Assembly: GCA_035569435.1 (NCBI GenBank)
Contig: DATMNB010000246.1
Coordinates: forward strand, 1 to 30,018
From: DASRDS01 sp035569435
GTDB taxonomy: Bacteria; Gemmatimonadota; Gemmatimonadetes; Gemmatimonadales; Gemmatimonadaceae
Length of the DNA: 30,018 nt
Direction: 5' to 3'
Shown here: one piece after another, positions 1-7,469 of the stretch
Layout of the letters: every line of letters begins with the position of its first letter
How positions within the stretch are numbered: the stretch's first letter is position 1
The notes under the pieces: model-generated
Seen by the model: only the letters and a program-made list of their open reading frames with translations
Told to the model about the DNA's origin: nothing
Database searches by the model: none
Position numbers and translations under genes: made by a program

Positions 1-1
1 G

Positions 2-154
2 ACTGGAGAGGTGCTCGAGACGCTGGACATGCCTCACGGAGTCCTCGTTTCAGGGCTCGAGTCCGACGGTGGGGATCGGTTTTACTGCGGGGGAGGGAAG
101 ACCGGGAAGGTCAGGGTCGTCCGGCGGCCTCGTGCCGCCCAGCCAAGCGAGTGA
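2..154 (+). CDS. C-terminal end of a beta-propeller-like protein (5' truncated)
   Basis: An open frame enters from the left edge and stops at TGA 152-154, giving the last 50 residues. The readable tail includes VSGLESDGGDRFYCGGG followed by GKVRVVRRPR. From memory, this glycine-rich ending is typical of proteins annotated as glutamine-cyclotransferase-like or SMP-30-like beta-propellers, where it forms the last blade. Only the end is visible, so neither the fold nor an activity can be established. A minus-strand frame across the same bases also covers the molybdoenzyme genes and is a shadow. The stop lies 96 bases before the iron-sulfur subunit gene. Coding is fairly likely; the family name is weak. 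Confidence 0.55.
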   Translation, partial: TGEVLETLDMPHGVLVSGLESDGGDRFYCGGGKTGKVRVVRRPRAAQPSE

Positions 155-194
155 GTCTGGCTCACGCGGGCACGAGCAATGCAGCTCTTCCAGG

Positions 195-237
195 GATAGG
201 TAGAAGCCACCTATCGAGCCGTACCGGATAGCGGCTC
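195..237. repeat. Two tandem inverted repeats upstream of the molybdenum hydroxylase operon
   Basis: GATAGGT at 195-201 pairs with ACCTATC at 209-215 around a 7-base loop. GAGCCG at 216-221 pairs with CGGCTC at 232-237 around a 10-base loop. The two hairpins abut with no gap and end 13 bases before the ATG of the iron-sulfur subunit gene. No T-run follows, so a simple intrinsic terminator is unlikely. A leader structure or a pair of operator sites is possible. The pairing is seen; the role is inference. Confidence 0.4.
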
Positions 238-250
238 TGGACGGGGTCGC

Positions 251-718
251 ATGGTCAGGCTGACGATCAATGGACAGACGCGTGATGTCGATGTCCCAGC
301 CGACATGCCGTTGCTCTGGACGATCCGCGACGTCATCGGGCTGACGGGCACGAAGTTTGGCTGCGGCGTCTCCGCGTGCGGCGCCTGTACGGTCCACCTC
401 GACGGACAGCCGATCCGGTCGTGCGTGACGCCGTCGAGCGCTGTCGCGGGCAAGAGCGTCACCACGATCGAAGCCATCAGTCAGACGCCCGCCGGGCGCA
501 AGATCCAGGAGGCGTGGATCGCGCTCGATGTGCCGCAGTGTGGATACTGTCAGTCGGGCCAAATCATGTCGGCCACGGCCCTGCTGGCGGGGAAGCCCAA
601 CCCAACGGACGCCGACATCGATACTGCGATGTCGGGCAACATCTGTCGGTGTGGAACGTACGGCCGCATCCGAGCTGCGATCAAGCAGGCGGCGCAGGCC
701 CCCCTGAACGCACAATAG
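251..718 (+). CDS. iorA: (2Fe-2S)-binding subunit of a molybdenum hydroxylase (isoquinoline 1-oxidoreductase alpha type)
   Basis: This 155-residue protein is the electron-transfer subunit of a xanthine-oxidase-family hydroxylase. It carries electrons from the molybdenum site of the neighbouring large subunit through two [2Fe-2S] clusters. The N-terminal plant-ferredoxin-type domain has ligands C38, C43, C46 and C58 (motif CGVSACGACTVHLDG). The C-terminal helical domain has C97, C100, C132 and C134 (CGYCQSGQ and CRCGTYGRIR). The length is that of IorA-like small subunits, and no FAD domain is present. It has no signal peptide of its own; family knowledge suggests it could travel with the Tat-bearing large subunit. 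The large-subunit gene starts 12 bases downstream, so the two form an operon. The substrate cannot be read from sequence: IorA is the best-known namesake, but many aldehyde and N-heterocycle oxidoreductases share this layout. Confidence 0.93.
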   Translation: MVRLTINGQTRDVDVPADMPLLWTIRDVIGLTGTKFGCGVSACGACTVHLDGQPIRSCVTPSSAVAGKSVTTIEAISQTPAGRKIQEAWIALDVPQCGYCQSGQIMSATALLAGKPNPTDADIDTAMSGNICRCGTYGRIRAAIKQAAQAPLNAQ

Positions 719-730
719 GCGAGTCTGACG

Positions 731-2899
731 ATGGATACGCTCTCTCGGCGCGATTTCCTGGTCGTGGCGGCCGCTGCGGGCGGTGGGTTGCTGCTGGGCT
801 GCCGCGTCAGTGGACGGCGAGCGGATGACGCGGCGGCCGCCGGGGCTGCTGATGGGGCCAGCGCGGGGGAGTTCGCGAACGCGTTCGTCCGGATCGGGAC
901 GGATGGGCGGGTGACGCTGATCACGCCGCAGGTGGAAATGGGACAGGGCGTCTACACCGCGATGCCCATGCTCGTCGCGGAAGAGCTGGAGGTGGGCCTC
1001 GACCAGGTCACGGTCGAGCACGCCCCGCCCAATGACAAGCTGTACGCGAATGCATTGGTTGGCTTCCAGATGACGGGGGCCTCGAGCTCGGTGCGGATAT
1101 TCTACGAGCCGCTGCGCAACGCCGGCGCGGCGGCGCGGACGATGCTGGTGGCCGCGGCGGCCACGACCTGGGGCGTCGATCCGAGCGCGTGCCGAGCGCA
1201 GCGGGGCGTCGTGACGCATGGGCCGAGCGGCCGCTCATTGGGATACGGCGCACTGGCCAACAAAGCGGCCGAGCAGCCGGTGCCCACGCAGATTGTGCTC
1301 AAGGACCCGAAGGACTTCACACTGATCGGCACGCGCGCCAAGCGGGTCGATACGCCGAGCAAAGTGAACGGGGCCGCGCAGTTCGGCATCGATGTGCGGG
1401 TGCCGGGGATGAAGATCGCGACCCTCGCCATTAGTCCCGTGATCGGTGGCAAGGTCGCATCGCTCGACGAGGCCAAGGCCACGTCTATCCAGGGTGTGCA
1501 CCAGGTCGTGCAACTCGACGACATCGTCGCGGTCGTCGCCGACCATATGTGGGCCGCGAAGCAGGGCCTTGCCGCGCTCAACGTCACCTGGGACGACGGG
1601 CCGAACGGCCGGATGGGCACGGGCGATGTCCTCCACGGCCTCGCCACGGCGTCCGAGGCGGGTGGCGTGATCGCGAGGAAGGACGGCGACGGAGCCGCGG
1701 CGCTCACCCGGGCGGCGAAACGCATGGACGCCGTGTACCACGTGCCGTTTCTCGCGCATGCGGCGATGGAGCCGCTCTGCGTCACGGTGCATGTGCGTCC
1801 GGATGCGTGCGAGGTGTGGACGGGCTCGCAGGTGCTCACGCGGGCGCAGGCGACTGCCGCCCAGGTGACGGGGCTGCCGCTGGAGAAGGTGGAGGTGCAC
1901 AGCCTACTGATGGGCGGTGCGTTTGGCCGGCGGCTGGAGCACGACTACGTGACGCAGGCTGTCCGTATCGCCAAGCACGTCGAGGGGCCGGTCAAGATCG
2001 TCTGGACGCGCGAGGAGGACATGCAGCACGGCTTCTATCGCCCGTTCTACTACGACCGGATCGCCGCGGGGTTGGACGCCAATGGGATGCCGGTGGCGTG
2101 GACGCATCGCATCGTCGGACCGTCGATCTTCGCGCGCTGGTTCCCGCCCGGGTTCCAGAAGGGGATCGATGCCGACGCGGTGGATTCGGCGGTGCCGCTG
2201 CTCTACGACATCCCCGCGGTGCAGATCGAGTTCGTGCGGCACGAGGAGCCGATTCTCAATACGGTCTTCTGGCGCGGGGTGGGAAACACCCACAACGACT
2301 TCGTGATCGAGAGCTTCATGGACGAACTCGCGGCGGCCGCGAAGGCCGATCCCGTCGCGTACCGGCGCGCGCTCCTCGGCAAAGCGCCACGCGCCCGCGC
2401 GGTCCTCGATCTGGCGGCGGAGAAGTCCGGGTGGGGACGGCCGCTCCCGGCCGGCCACGGGCGCGGCGTCGCGCTACTATTCACCTCGTGGGGCACGTAC
2501 ATGGCGCAGGTCGCCGAAGTCGCGGTCTCACCGGCGCGAGAGATTCGCGTGACGCGTGTCGTCTGCGCCTGTGATTGCGGCGAGATGGTCAATCCGGACA
2601 TCGTGACGGCGCAGATCGAGAGCGGTATCGTCTACGGGACCAGCGGTGCGCTCTGGGGTGAGGTGACGATCAAGAATGGTCGGGTGGAGCAGTCGAATTT
2701 CACCAACTACCGCGTGGTGCGGATGAACGAGAGTCCCGCGATCGAGACGTACCTGGTGCGGAATCACGAGAAGCCGGGTGGGATGGGAGAGCCGGGGACG
2801 GCCTGCGTCGGGCCGGCGATCGCCAACGCGGTGCACGCGGCAACGGGAAAACGAATTCGGACGCTTCCGCTTCAACGCGGACTGACGTCGGTGGCCTAA
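731..2899 (+). CDS. iorB: Molybdopterin-binding catalytic subunit of an IorB-type hydroxylase, Tat-exported
   Basis: The 722-residue large subunit of a xanthine-dehydrogenase-family enzyme binds molybdopterin cytosine dinucleotide and hydroxylates its substrate with water as the oxygen source. The N terminus has a twin-arginine motif (SRRDFL, residues 5-10), a hydrophobic stretch and LLGC at 21-24, so it may be a Tat-exported lipoprotein. A family-typical molybdopterin segment, MGGAFGRR, lies near residue 395. Near the C terminus GGMGEPG carries E687, the position of the conserved catalytic glutamate, followed by PAIANAVHAATGKRIR. The length is slightly below many IorB proteins (about 750-780), but both ends look intact. 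It follows the iron-sulfur subunit gene after 12 bases. I see no cytochrome c partner, XdhC-like chaperone or cofactor-maturation gene in the window, so these must lie elsewhere. The substrate is unknown. Confidence 0.92.
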   Translation: MDTLSRRDFLVVAAAAGGGLLLGCRVSGRRADDAAAAGAADGASAGEFANAFVRIGTDGRVTLITPQVEMGQGVYTAMPMLVAEELEVGLDQVTVEHAPPNDKLYANALVGFQMTGASSSVRIFYEPLRNAGAAARTMLVAAAATTWGVDPSACRAQRGVVTHGPSGRSLGYGALANKAAEQPVPTQIVLKDPKDFTLIGTRAKRVDTPSKVNGAAQFGIDVRVPGMKIATLAISPVIGGKVASLDEAKATSIQGVHQVVQLDDIVAVVADHMWAAKQGLAALNVTWDDGPNGRMGTGDVLHGLATASEAGGVIARKDGDGAAALTRAAKRMDAVYHVPFLAHAAMEPLCVTVHVRPDACEVWTGSQVLTRAQATAAQVTGLPLEKVEVHSLLMGGAFGRRLEHDYVTQAVRIAKHVEGPVKIVWTREEDMQHGFYRPFYYDRIAAGLDANGMPVAWTHRIVGPSIFARWFPPGFQKGIDADAVDSAVPLLYDIPAVQIEFVRHEEPILNTVFWRGVGNTHNDFVIESFMDELAAAAKADPVAYRRALLGKAPRARAVLDLAAEKSGWGRPLPAGHGRGVALLFTSWGTYMAQVAEVAVSPAREIRVTRVVCACDCGEMVNPDIVTAQIESGIVYGTSGALWGEVTIKNGRVEQSNFTNYRVVRMNESPAIETYLVRNHEKPGGMGEPGTACVGPAIANAVHAATGKRIRTLPLQRGLTSVA

Positions 2900-2916
2900 G
2901 GCCGGCCGGCCCCCGC

Positions 2917-3486
2917 GTGCGCGTATCGCCCAGCGAGTATCTGGGTCTGCCGCTTCGTGCGCACCAGCTGCTGCGCGACGTGCCGCTCTATGACGTGTCG
3001 GCCGTGGATCTGCCGGGCGGCGGAACCGGACGGAGCGTGGCCGACGTCCTGGCGCTCGACTCGGCCGTCCCGCCGAGCGGTGTGGCGGGCGCCATCTACG
3101 GTCTGCGCCATGTTCTCGGACGCGTGTTCGGATGGGATCGGGTGCGGATGCGGCCCGAGGAGTCGTTGGTGGCTTGCCTGTCGGAGCGCGACCGCCACGA
3201 TTCGCAGGTCGCGCCAGGCACGCCGGACGGTGGGTTCCGCATCCTCTACCGGTTTCGGAACGAGCAGTTGAGTGAGATCCGCAATGGGGTGGTCCAGGGG
3301 TACTTCTGCGTGGCCCTGGCACCGGTGGCGATGGGGTACCGCCTGTATTGGGGCGTATATGTGGTTCCCGTCTCCTGGGTGACGCGTCCGTACCTGATCG
3401 CGATTGAGCCAGTCAGACGTTTTATCTTGTACCCGGCAATGCTCCGGCGAATTCGGCGCGCCTGGATTGCCGTATACGGGGCTTGA
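2917..3486 (+). CDS. DUF2867-like protein
   Basis: A 189-residue protein starting at GTG 2917, 17 bases after the molybdoenzyme stop. It resembles the DUF2867 family, which often occurs alone or fused behind an NAD-binding epimerase domain. Visible features are an N-terminal PLRAHQLLRDVPLYD segment, a central FRILYRFRNEQLSEIRNG stretch and a largely hydrophobic region around residues 125-165 (YFCVALAPVAMGYRLYWGVY, then VPVSWVTRPYLIAIEP). The last part reads as buried strands rather than a clear membrane helix. The family function is unknown; its members are sometimes compared with polyketide-cyclase-like folds. The stop overlaps a possible TTG start of the peroxidase gene by 3 bases, so the two are probably co-transcribed. 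The family assignment rests on pattern memory only. Confidence 0.7.
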   Translation: MRVSPSEYLGLPLRAHQLLRDVPLYDVSAVDLPGGGTGRSVADVLALDSAVPPSGVAGAIYGLRHVLGRVFGWDRVRMRPEESLVACLSERDRHDSQVAPGTPDGGFRILYRFRNEQLSEIRNGVVQGYFCVALAPVAMGYRLYWGVYVVPVSWVTRPYLIAIEPVRRFILYPAMLRRIRRAWIAVYGA

Positions 3487-3512
3487 AACGCCTTCACCAC
3501 GGACCGTCTGTC

Positions 3513-4454
3513 ATGTCGCAAGAAAGCACGGTGGCACAGTCTGTCGTCGCGCCGCTCACACGGGCGGCCATTTTCTTGGTTGTGACCGTGAACGCGGGTC
3601 CCGACCATCGAGCGGCGGTCCGGTCGCTGTGCGGCGATCTCGCCGCGCTGCTACGCTCGGTCGGATTCCGCGACCTCGAGGGACAGTTGTCGTGCGTCAT
3701 GGGCATCGGATCGGATGTGTGGGACCAGTTGTTTGGGGCGCCACGGCCGGCTGAGCTGCATCCGTTCAGGGAGATTCTGGCCGGCGGACGTCACGCGGTC
3801 GCGACACCGGGGGATCTGCTCTTTCACATCCGTGCGCAGCGCATCGATCTCTGCTTCGAGTTGGCCACGCAGATCATGGCTCGTCTTGGCGGCGCGGTGT
3901 CGCCGGCGGATGAGACGCACGGCTTTCGATATTTTGACGATCGCGATCTGATCGGGTTCGTCGATGGGACGGAGAACCCGAGGCATCAGGCCGCGATCGA
4001 TGCCACGGTGATCGGTATGGAGGATTCGGCGTTCAGTGGGGGGAGTTACGTGATCGTGCAGAAGTATCTGCACGATCTGGACGGCTGGAATGCCCTCTCG
4101 ACCGAAGACCAGGAGCGCATCATCGGGCGTCGGAAACTGTCCAACATCGAGCTGGACGATGCCGTCAAACCGACGTCGGCCCACAACGCATTGACGACGA
4201 TCGAGGAGGACGGGCGGGAGATCAAGATCCTCCGGGACAACATGCCGTTCGGACGCGTGGCGCACGGGGAGTTCGGCACGTATTTCATCGGGTACAGCCG
4301 CTCGCCCCGGTCGACGGAGCAGATGCTCACGAACATGTTCGTGGGCCGTCCGCCGGGCAACTATGACCGCCTGCTGGACTTCAGTCGCGCGGTGACCGGG
4401 AATCTGTTCTTTGTGCCCTCGGCGGCGTTCTTAGAGAGCGTCTCGGGGGACTAG
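3513..4454 (+). CDS. Dyp-type peroxidase (YfeX-like)
   Basis: A heme peroxidase of the dye-decolorizing family, 313 residues from ATG 3513. A longer TTG-initiated form from 3483 is open, but the ATG gives an MSQ start like E. coli YfeX and is preferred. The diagnostic GFVDGTENP motif (GxxDG) is present, followed by a GGSYVIVQKYLHDLDGWN segment colinear with YfeX. The likely proximal heme ligand is the histidine in PTSAHN, about residue 224, and the arginine in KILRDNMPFG matches the conserved distal position. The C terminus ends with the family-like LFFVPSAAFL. No signal peptide or obvious encapsulin cargo tail is seen, so it is expected in the cytoplasm. It probably reduces peroxides with broad substrates. 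It is last in the plus-strand run and faces an MDR reductase gene 7 bases beyond its stop. Confidence 0.92.
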   Translation: MSQESTVAQSVVAPLTRAAIFLVVTVNAGPDHRAAVRSLCGDLAALLRSVGFRDLEGQLSCVMGIGSDVWDQLFGAPRPAELHPFREILAGGRHAVATPGDLLFHIRAQRIDLCFELATQIMARLGGAVSPADETHGFRYFDDRDLIGFVDGTENPRHQAAIDATVIGMEDSAFSGGSYVIVQKYLHDLDGWNALSTEDQERIIGRRKLSNIELDDAVKPTSAHNALTTIEEDGREIKILRDNMPFGRVAHGEFGTYFIGYSRSPRSTEQMLTNMFVGRPPGNYDRLLDFSRAVTGNLFFVPSAAFLESVSGD

Positions 4455-4461
4455 GAGGCGA

Positions 4462-5436
4462 CTACGCGCGAGGGGTCACGACGTCGATCAGGATCTTGCC
4501 GCCGCCCTCGAGTAGATGCGTGACGGCCTCCTTGATTTTCGACATCGGGTAGACCGCGGCGACGGGGACGCGCAGCGCGCCGGAGGCGACGAGCGGAGCG
4601 GCTTCGATCTGCGCGGGGAGGACTTTCGAGACATGATCGAAATCGCCCAGGTAGAAACCTTTGACGGCCAGGTGCTTGCCGATCAGGACGAGGGCATCGA
4701 GCGCCAGCGGCTGTCCGATCTCCGCGGCGTAGGTGACGAGCACGCCGCGGTCCGACAGTAACCGCACGAGCGTCGCCGTCGGACCAGCGATGACCGAATA
4801 CACCGCCAAGCGGACCGACCCTGTACCGATCGCGCGGGCCGCTTCCTCGACCGCGGCCGCTTCGTCCAGGAGCACCACATCCGCTCCCGCGGCCTCGAGC
4901 TCGTCGATCAGCTCGCGTCGCCGCACGAGGCTGATCGTTCGAATGCCTCGCCGCTTGGCGATCGCGATCAACGAGCGCCCGATCCCAGAATTGCCCCCGT
5001 TTTGAACGACCCAATCGCCGGGCGCGAGGTTCACATATTCGCTCAGCATCAGCGCCGCCGAGGGCGGGTTACTGCCGAGTTGCGCGAGCTGCAACGGATC
5101 ACCGTCGGGGAGGGGGAAGAGTCCCCGCGCGGGGGCGATCAGGCGCTCCCGCCAGGTCAGGTTGAGATTGGGGGCAAGGACGTGGTCGCCCACCTTTACG
5201 TTGGTCACTCCAGGACCGATCGCGGCAACCCGACCGAACCCCTCGTTTCCGACGACGGTGGGCGCCGGCGGGCCGCCGAAGACGCCGCTGATGAAGTGGA
5301 GGTCATGCTTGTTGAGGGGCGCCAGCTCGACATCGATGAGGACCTCGCCCGCTCCCGGCGGGCCCGGCTCGGGGATATCGACGAGTCTCAAGACCTGGAG
5401 CGGGTCACCATAGGCCGAGATCTGCAGCGCGCGCAT
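4462..5436 (-). CDS. Zinc-free MDR-family oxidoreductase (enoyl reductase / quinone reductase-like)
   Basis: A 324-residue medium-chain dehydrogenase/reductase expected to reduce an activated C=C or quinone with NAD(P)H. An N-terminal GroES-like domain (ending near GDHVLAPN) is followed by a Rossmann domain carrying NGGNSGIGRSLIAIAKRRG. This resembles the NSGVG-type motif of mitochondrial-type enoyl-thioester reductases rather than the AxxGGVG of classical quinone reductases. No structural or catalytic zinc cysteines are seen. The ATG at 5434-5436 is preceded by GGAG at about 8 bases. The stop of the NTF2-like gene lies 12 bases upstream of this ATG, so the two form one minus-strand transcript. 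It converges on the peroxidase gene. The substrate is unknown; context suggests reactive carbonyl or quinone detoxification. Confidence 0.87.
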   Translation of the reverse strand: MRALQISAYGDPLQVLRLVDIPEPGPPGAGEVLIDVELAPLNKHDLHFISGVFGGPPAPTVVGNEGFGRVAAIGPGVTNVKVGDHVLAPNLNLTWRERLIAPARGLFPLPDGDPLQLAQLGSNPPSAALMLSEYVNLAPGDWVVQNGGNSGIGRSLIAIAKRRGIRTISLVRRRELIDELEAAGADVVLLDEAAAVEEAARAIGTGSVRLAVYSVIAGPTATLVRLLSDRGVLVTYAAEIGQPLALDALVLIGKHLAVKGFYLGDFDHVSKVLPAQIEAAPLVASGALRVPVAAVYPMSKIKEAVTHLLEGGGKILIDVVTPRA

Positions 5437-5448
5437 TGAGGGTCTCCG

Positions 5449-5850
5449 TCACTTCGGAAACGAGTTACCAAACATTGGGTGCCCACTTTTGGACTGTTCT
5501 CTGGTGGCCTCATCCTGAATCACATCCCAGTGCTCGACCAGCATGCCGTCTTGCATGCGGACGATGTCCGTCACGATCCAGCTCGTCGGAAGCCCCATGC
5601 CGGAGAAGCGGCCGTGGAGGATCACGTAGTCTCGTTCGGCGAGGACGACCCCCGGTTCGTACCTGAGCGTTGGCGGGAGACTCTTGATCAGCGCGAGGAG
5701 ACCATCCCGGCCATCCGGGATGTGGGCGCTATGCTGGATGTAGGTCGGTGACCAGAAGCGTTCCGCCGCCGCGTAGTCACGCTTGTTGAACAGTGTCTCG
5801 AAGGCTTCGAGCACGGTTGTCTTATTCTGTTCCGGGAGGGACGTGCGCAT
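5449..5850 (-). CDS. NTF2-like / SnoaL-like small protein
   Basis: A 133-residue single-domain protein of the NTF2-like superfamily, in the group annotated as SnoaL-like or nuclear transport factor 2 family. Typical features are the N-terminal helix pair (VLEAFETLFNKRDYAAAERFW), the YIQHSAHIPDG turn, and the C-terminal strands ending in IVRMQDGMLVEHWDVIQDEA. Such proteins bind small hydrophobic molecules in a conical pocket; some are isomerases or aldol cyclases, others have no known activity. A strong AGGAG lies 6 bases before the ATG. It is the first gene of a two-gene minus-strand operon with the MDR reductase, and divergent from the first TetR gene, which probably controls it. Family is fairly sure; activity is unknown. 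Confidence 0.85.
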   Translation of the reverse strand: MRTSLPEQNKTTVLEAFETLFNKRDYAAAERFWSPTYIQHSAHIPDGRDGLLALIKSLPPTLRYEPGVVLAERDYVILHGRFSGMGLPTSWIVTDIVRMQDGMLVEHWDVIQDEATREQSKSGHPMFGNSFPK

Positions 5851-5864
5851 TGCGTCTCCTGTAC

Positions 5865-5894
5865 GTGGAGCTGTAGATTATGACCATACTCCAC
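5865..5894. promoter_or_regulatory. Candidate operator in the NTF2-like / TetR divergent gap
   Basis: GTGGAG at 5865-5870 and CTCCAC at 5889-5894 form an inverted repeat with an 18-base spacer. The gap is only 59 bases if TetR starts at 5910. On the minus strand TTGCAG, 17 bases and TAATCT could serve as -35 and -10 boxes for the NTF2-like gene, placing the repeat arms on either side of the -10. Both boxes match consensus poorly. Symmetry and position suit a TetR operator, but the arms are short and could be chance. Confidence 0.3.
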
Positions 5895-5909
5895 AAACTG
5901 CAAGGGTCG

Positions 5910-6473
5910 ATGGGTCATTCGAAACGAGATAAAGCAGAGACACACGCGCGGATCGTGCGTGTGGCGGCCAGACGGTTTCGCGAACTCGGTCTCGACGGTA
6001 TCGGCGTTGCCGATGTCATGCAGGAGGCCGGTGTAACCGTCGGTGGGTTCTACAAGCACTTCCATTCGCGCGATGAACTGGTGGTCGAGGCGCTGGCCAC
6101 CGCATTCCAGGACCTCGACCGCTGGGAGGAACACGCGGACACGTTGACAGCGCTTCTGGCGAACTATTTGTCTGAAGCGCATCGGGATGCGCCGGGCACA
6201 GGCTGTGCCTTGGGCGCGTTGGTCGGTGACATGTCCCGGGCGAGCCGATCGGCGAGAGCGGTGTACACCGCACGATTCAAGCGCAGCCTGGCATATTCGG
6301 CGGGACTTGTGCCGCCGAATGGAACGTCTGATCGGCGCGGCCGTGCCATTCTCATGCTCAGTGCAATGCTCGGGGCGATCAACCTCTCTCGTGCCGTGTC
6401 GGACCCACAGCTGTCGCGAGAGATTCTCCAGCAGACGCGTGATCAGTTAATCGCTATGAACAACGCACGATGA
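5910..6473 (+). CDS. TetR/AcrR-family transcriptional regulator
   Basis: A 187-residue TetR-type repressor starting at ATG 5910. An upstream in-frame ATG at 5880 adds ten residues, but family members typically begin MGHS followed by KAETHARI, as here. The N-terminal DNA-binding domain occupies about residues 8-57 and has the classic helix-turn-helix (IGVADVMQEAGVTVGGFYKHF). The ligand-binding half contains GTGCALGALVGDMSRAS, with a cysteine at the conserved GC position of this subgroup. It is divergent from the NTF2-like gene by 59 bases and probably autoregulates and represses that operon. Its last 20 bases overlap the end of the convergent second MDR reductase gene. The ligand is unknown; the gene context suggests a reactive small molecule. 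Confidence 0.92.
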   Translation: MGHSKRDKAETHARIVRVAARRFRELGLDGIGVADVMQEAGVTVGGFYKHFHSRDELVVEALATAFQDLDRWEEHADTLTALLANYLSEAHRDAPGTGCALGALVGDMSRASRSARAVYTARFKRSLAYSAGLVPPNGTSDRRGRAILMLSAMLGAINLSRAVSDPQLSREILQQTRDQLIAMNNAR

Positions 6474-7428
6474 CTTTGCCAAACGGCCGGTCCTTGGTCA
6501 GATGGCGCAACGCTTGGCCGGCCTCGGCCAGGGGATAGACCCGCTCGACGATCGGCTTGACTGATCCGCCCACGATCAGTGGGATGATGTCCCGCCACGC
6601 TGTGGCGATCGCGGTCGGTGATTGGGCGAACAGCGAGAAGCCGGCCATCCGCGCGCCCTTCCATATCAGGTCTGTCACATCGATCGTGGTTTTGCGTCCG
6701 GCGGAATACCCCAGGGTGATGAGGACGCCGCCCCGGCCAAGGCTGCTCAACGCCTCACCGGTCACGCTGCCACCGATGCTCTCGATCACGATATCGACAC
6801 CCTTGCCGGTCGTGATCCGGCGAACGCCGTCGGCGAGACCTTCCGTGGTGAGGTCAATCACGTTGTCGAAGCCGCGCTCGCGGGCCTGTGCGGTCTTGGC
6901 CGCGCTCCCGGCCGTCGAGATCACGGTGCCCGCGCCCTGTGCCCGCGCTAGCTGATAGGTCGCGTTGCCAACGGACCCACCGATTCCCGGGGCCAGCACC
7001 GACATGCCTGGCTTGAATCCGGCCAGCGTCAACGTGATCTGCGCCGTCAAATAGGCCACCGGCAGGCTGGCGGCGACGACGTCCTCGATCGCCTCGGGCA
7101 CGAGTGCCAGATCCTGGGGCCTCACCAGCAGCCATTCTTGCCACGTGCCATTCTCAGACACGCCATATGGCCCCGTGAACATCACGCGGCGTCCCACGGC
7201 GAGACCGGAGGTGCCGGCGTCCTCGATCACACCAGCGCCCTCGTTGCCAAGTACGAGCGGCGCCTTGGCGCGAGGGTGTCCTCCCGAGAGGATCGTATGA
7301 TCGAGCGGTGTGACGCCGGCCGCCGTAACGCGGACCAACACCCTGTCGTGTGTCGGTTGCGGCGTGGGAATTTCGATCTGCCGGAGCCCGCCATAGCCCG
7401 AGAACGTCTCTGCCTCAATCGCATGCAT
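6454..7428 (-). CDS. Zinc-free MDR-family quinone oxidoreductase-like protein
   Basis: A 324-residue MDR protein, probably an NADPH-dependent quinone or enone reductase. ATG 7428 gives the family-like start MHAIEAETFSGYGGL; an in-frame GTG at 7440 would add four residues. The GroES-like domain contains AAGVTPLDHTILSGG and GNEGAGVIEDAG. The nucleotide-binding domain contains APGIGGSVGNATYQLARAQGA, close to the quinone-reductase pattern, and VDIVIESIGG. No zinc ligands are seen. It is a distinct paralog of the MDR protein at 4462-5436, with low visible similarity outside the shared fold. It is transcribed away from the second TetR gene across a gap with a perfect palindromic operator, so repression by that TetR protein is likely. 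Its stop overlaps the first TetR gene tail to tail. Confidence 0.88.
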   Translation of the reverse strand: MHAIEAETFSGYGGLRQIEIPTPQPTHDRVLVRVTAAGVTPLDHTILSGGHPRAKAPLVLGNEGAGVIEDAGTSGLAVGRRVMFTGPYGVSENGTWQEWLLVRPQDLALVPEAIEDVVAASLPVAYLTAQITLTLAGFKPGMSVLAPGIGGSVGNATYQLARAQGAGTVISTAGSAAKTAQARERGFDNVIDLTTEGLADGVRRITTGKGVDIVIESIGGSVTGEALSSLGRGGVLITLGYSAGRKTTIDVTDLIWKGARMAGFSLFAQSPTAIATAWRDIIPLIVGGSVKPIVERVYPLAEAGQALRHLTKDRPFGKVIVRCS

Positions 7429-7440
7429 CGGTACGTGCAC

Positions 7441-7468
7441 TTTACAGACAGGTCTGTAACTTTGTCAA
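7441..7468 (-). promoter_or_regulatory. Promoter of the second MDR gene with embedded palindromic TetR operator
   Basis: Between ATG 7428 (minus) and ATG 7470 (plus) lies TACAGAC-AG-GTCTGTA at 7443-7458, a perfect inverted repeat with 7-base arms and a 2-base centre. On the minus strand TTGACA (complement of 7463-7468), a 16-base spacer and TGTAAA (complement of 7441-7446) form a good sigma-70-type promoter. The palindrome fills most of the spacer and reaches into the -10 box. That arrangement fits direct blocking of RNA polymerase by the adjacent TetR protein. The core resembles known TetR-family boxes of the AGACnnGTCT type, such as that of NemR. Confidence 0.75.
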
Positions 7469-7469
7469 T

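Noticed and set aside
50..1219. 389-codon minus-strand frame at the left end
   Set aside because: It lies opposite the iron-sulfur and molybdopterin subunit genes, whose cofactor motifs are unmistakable.
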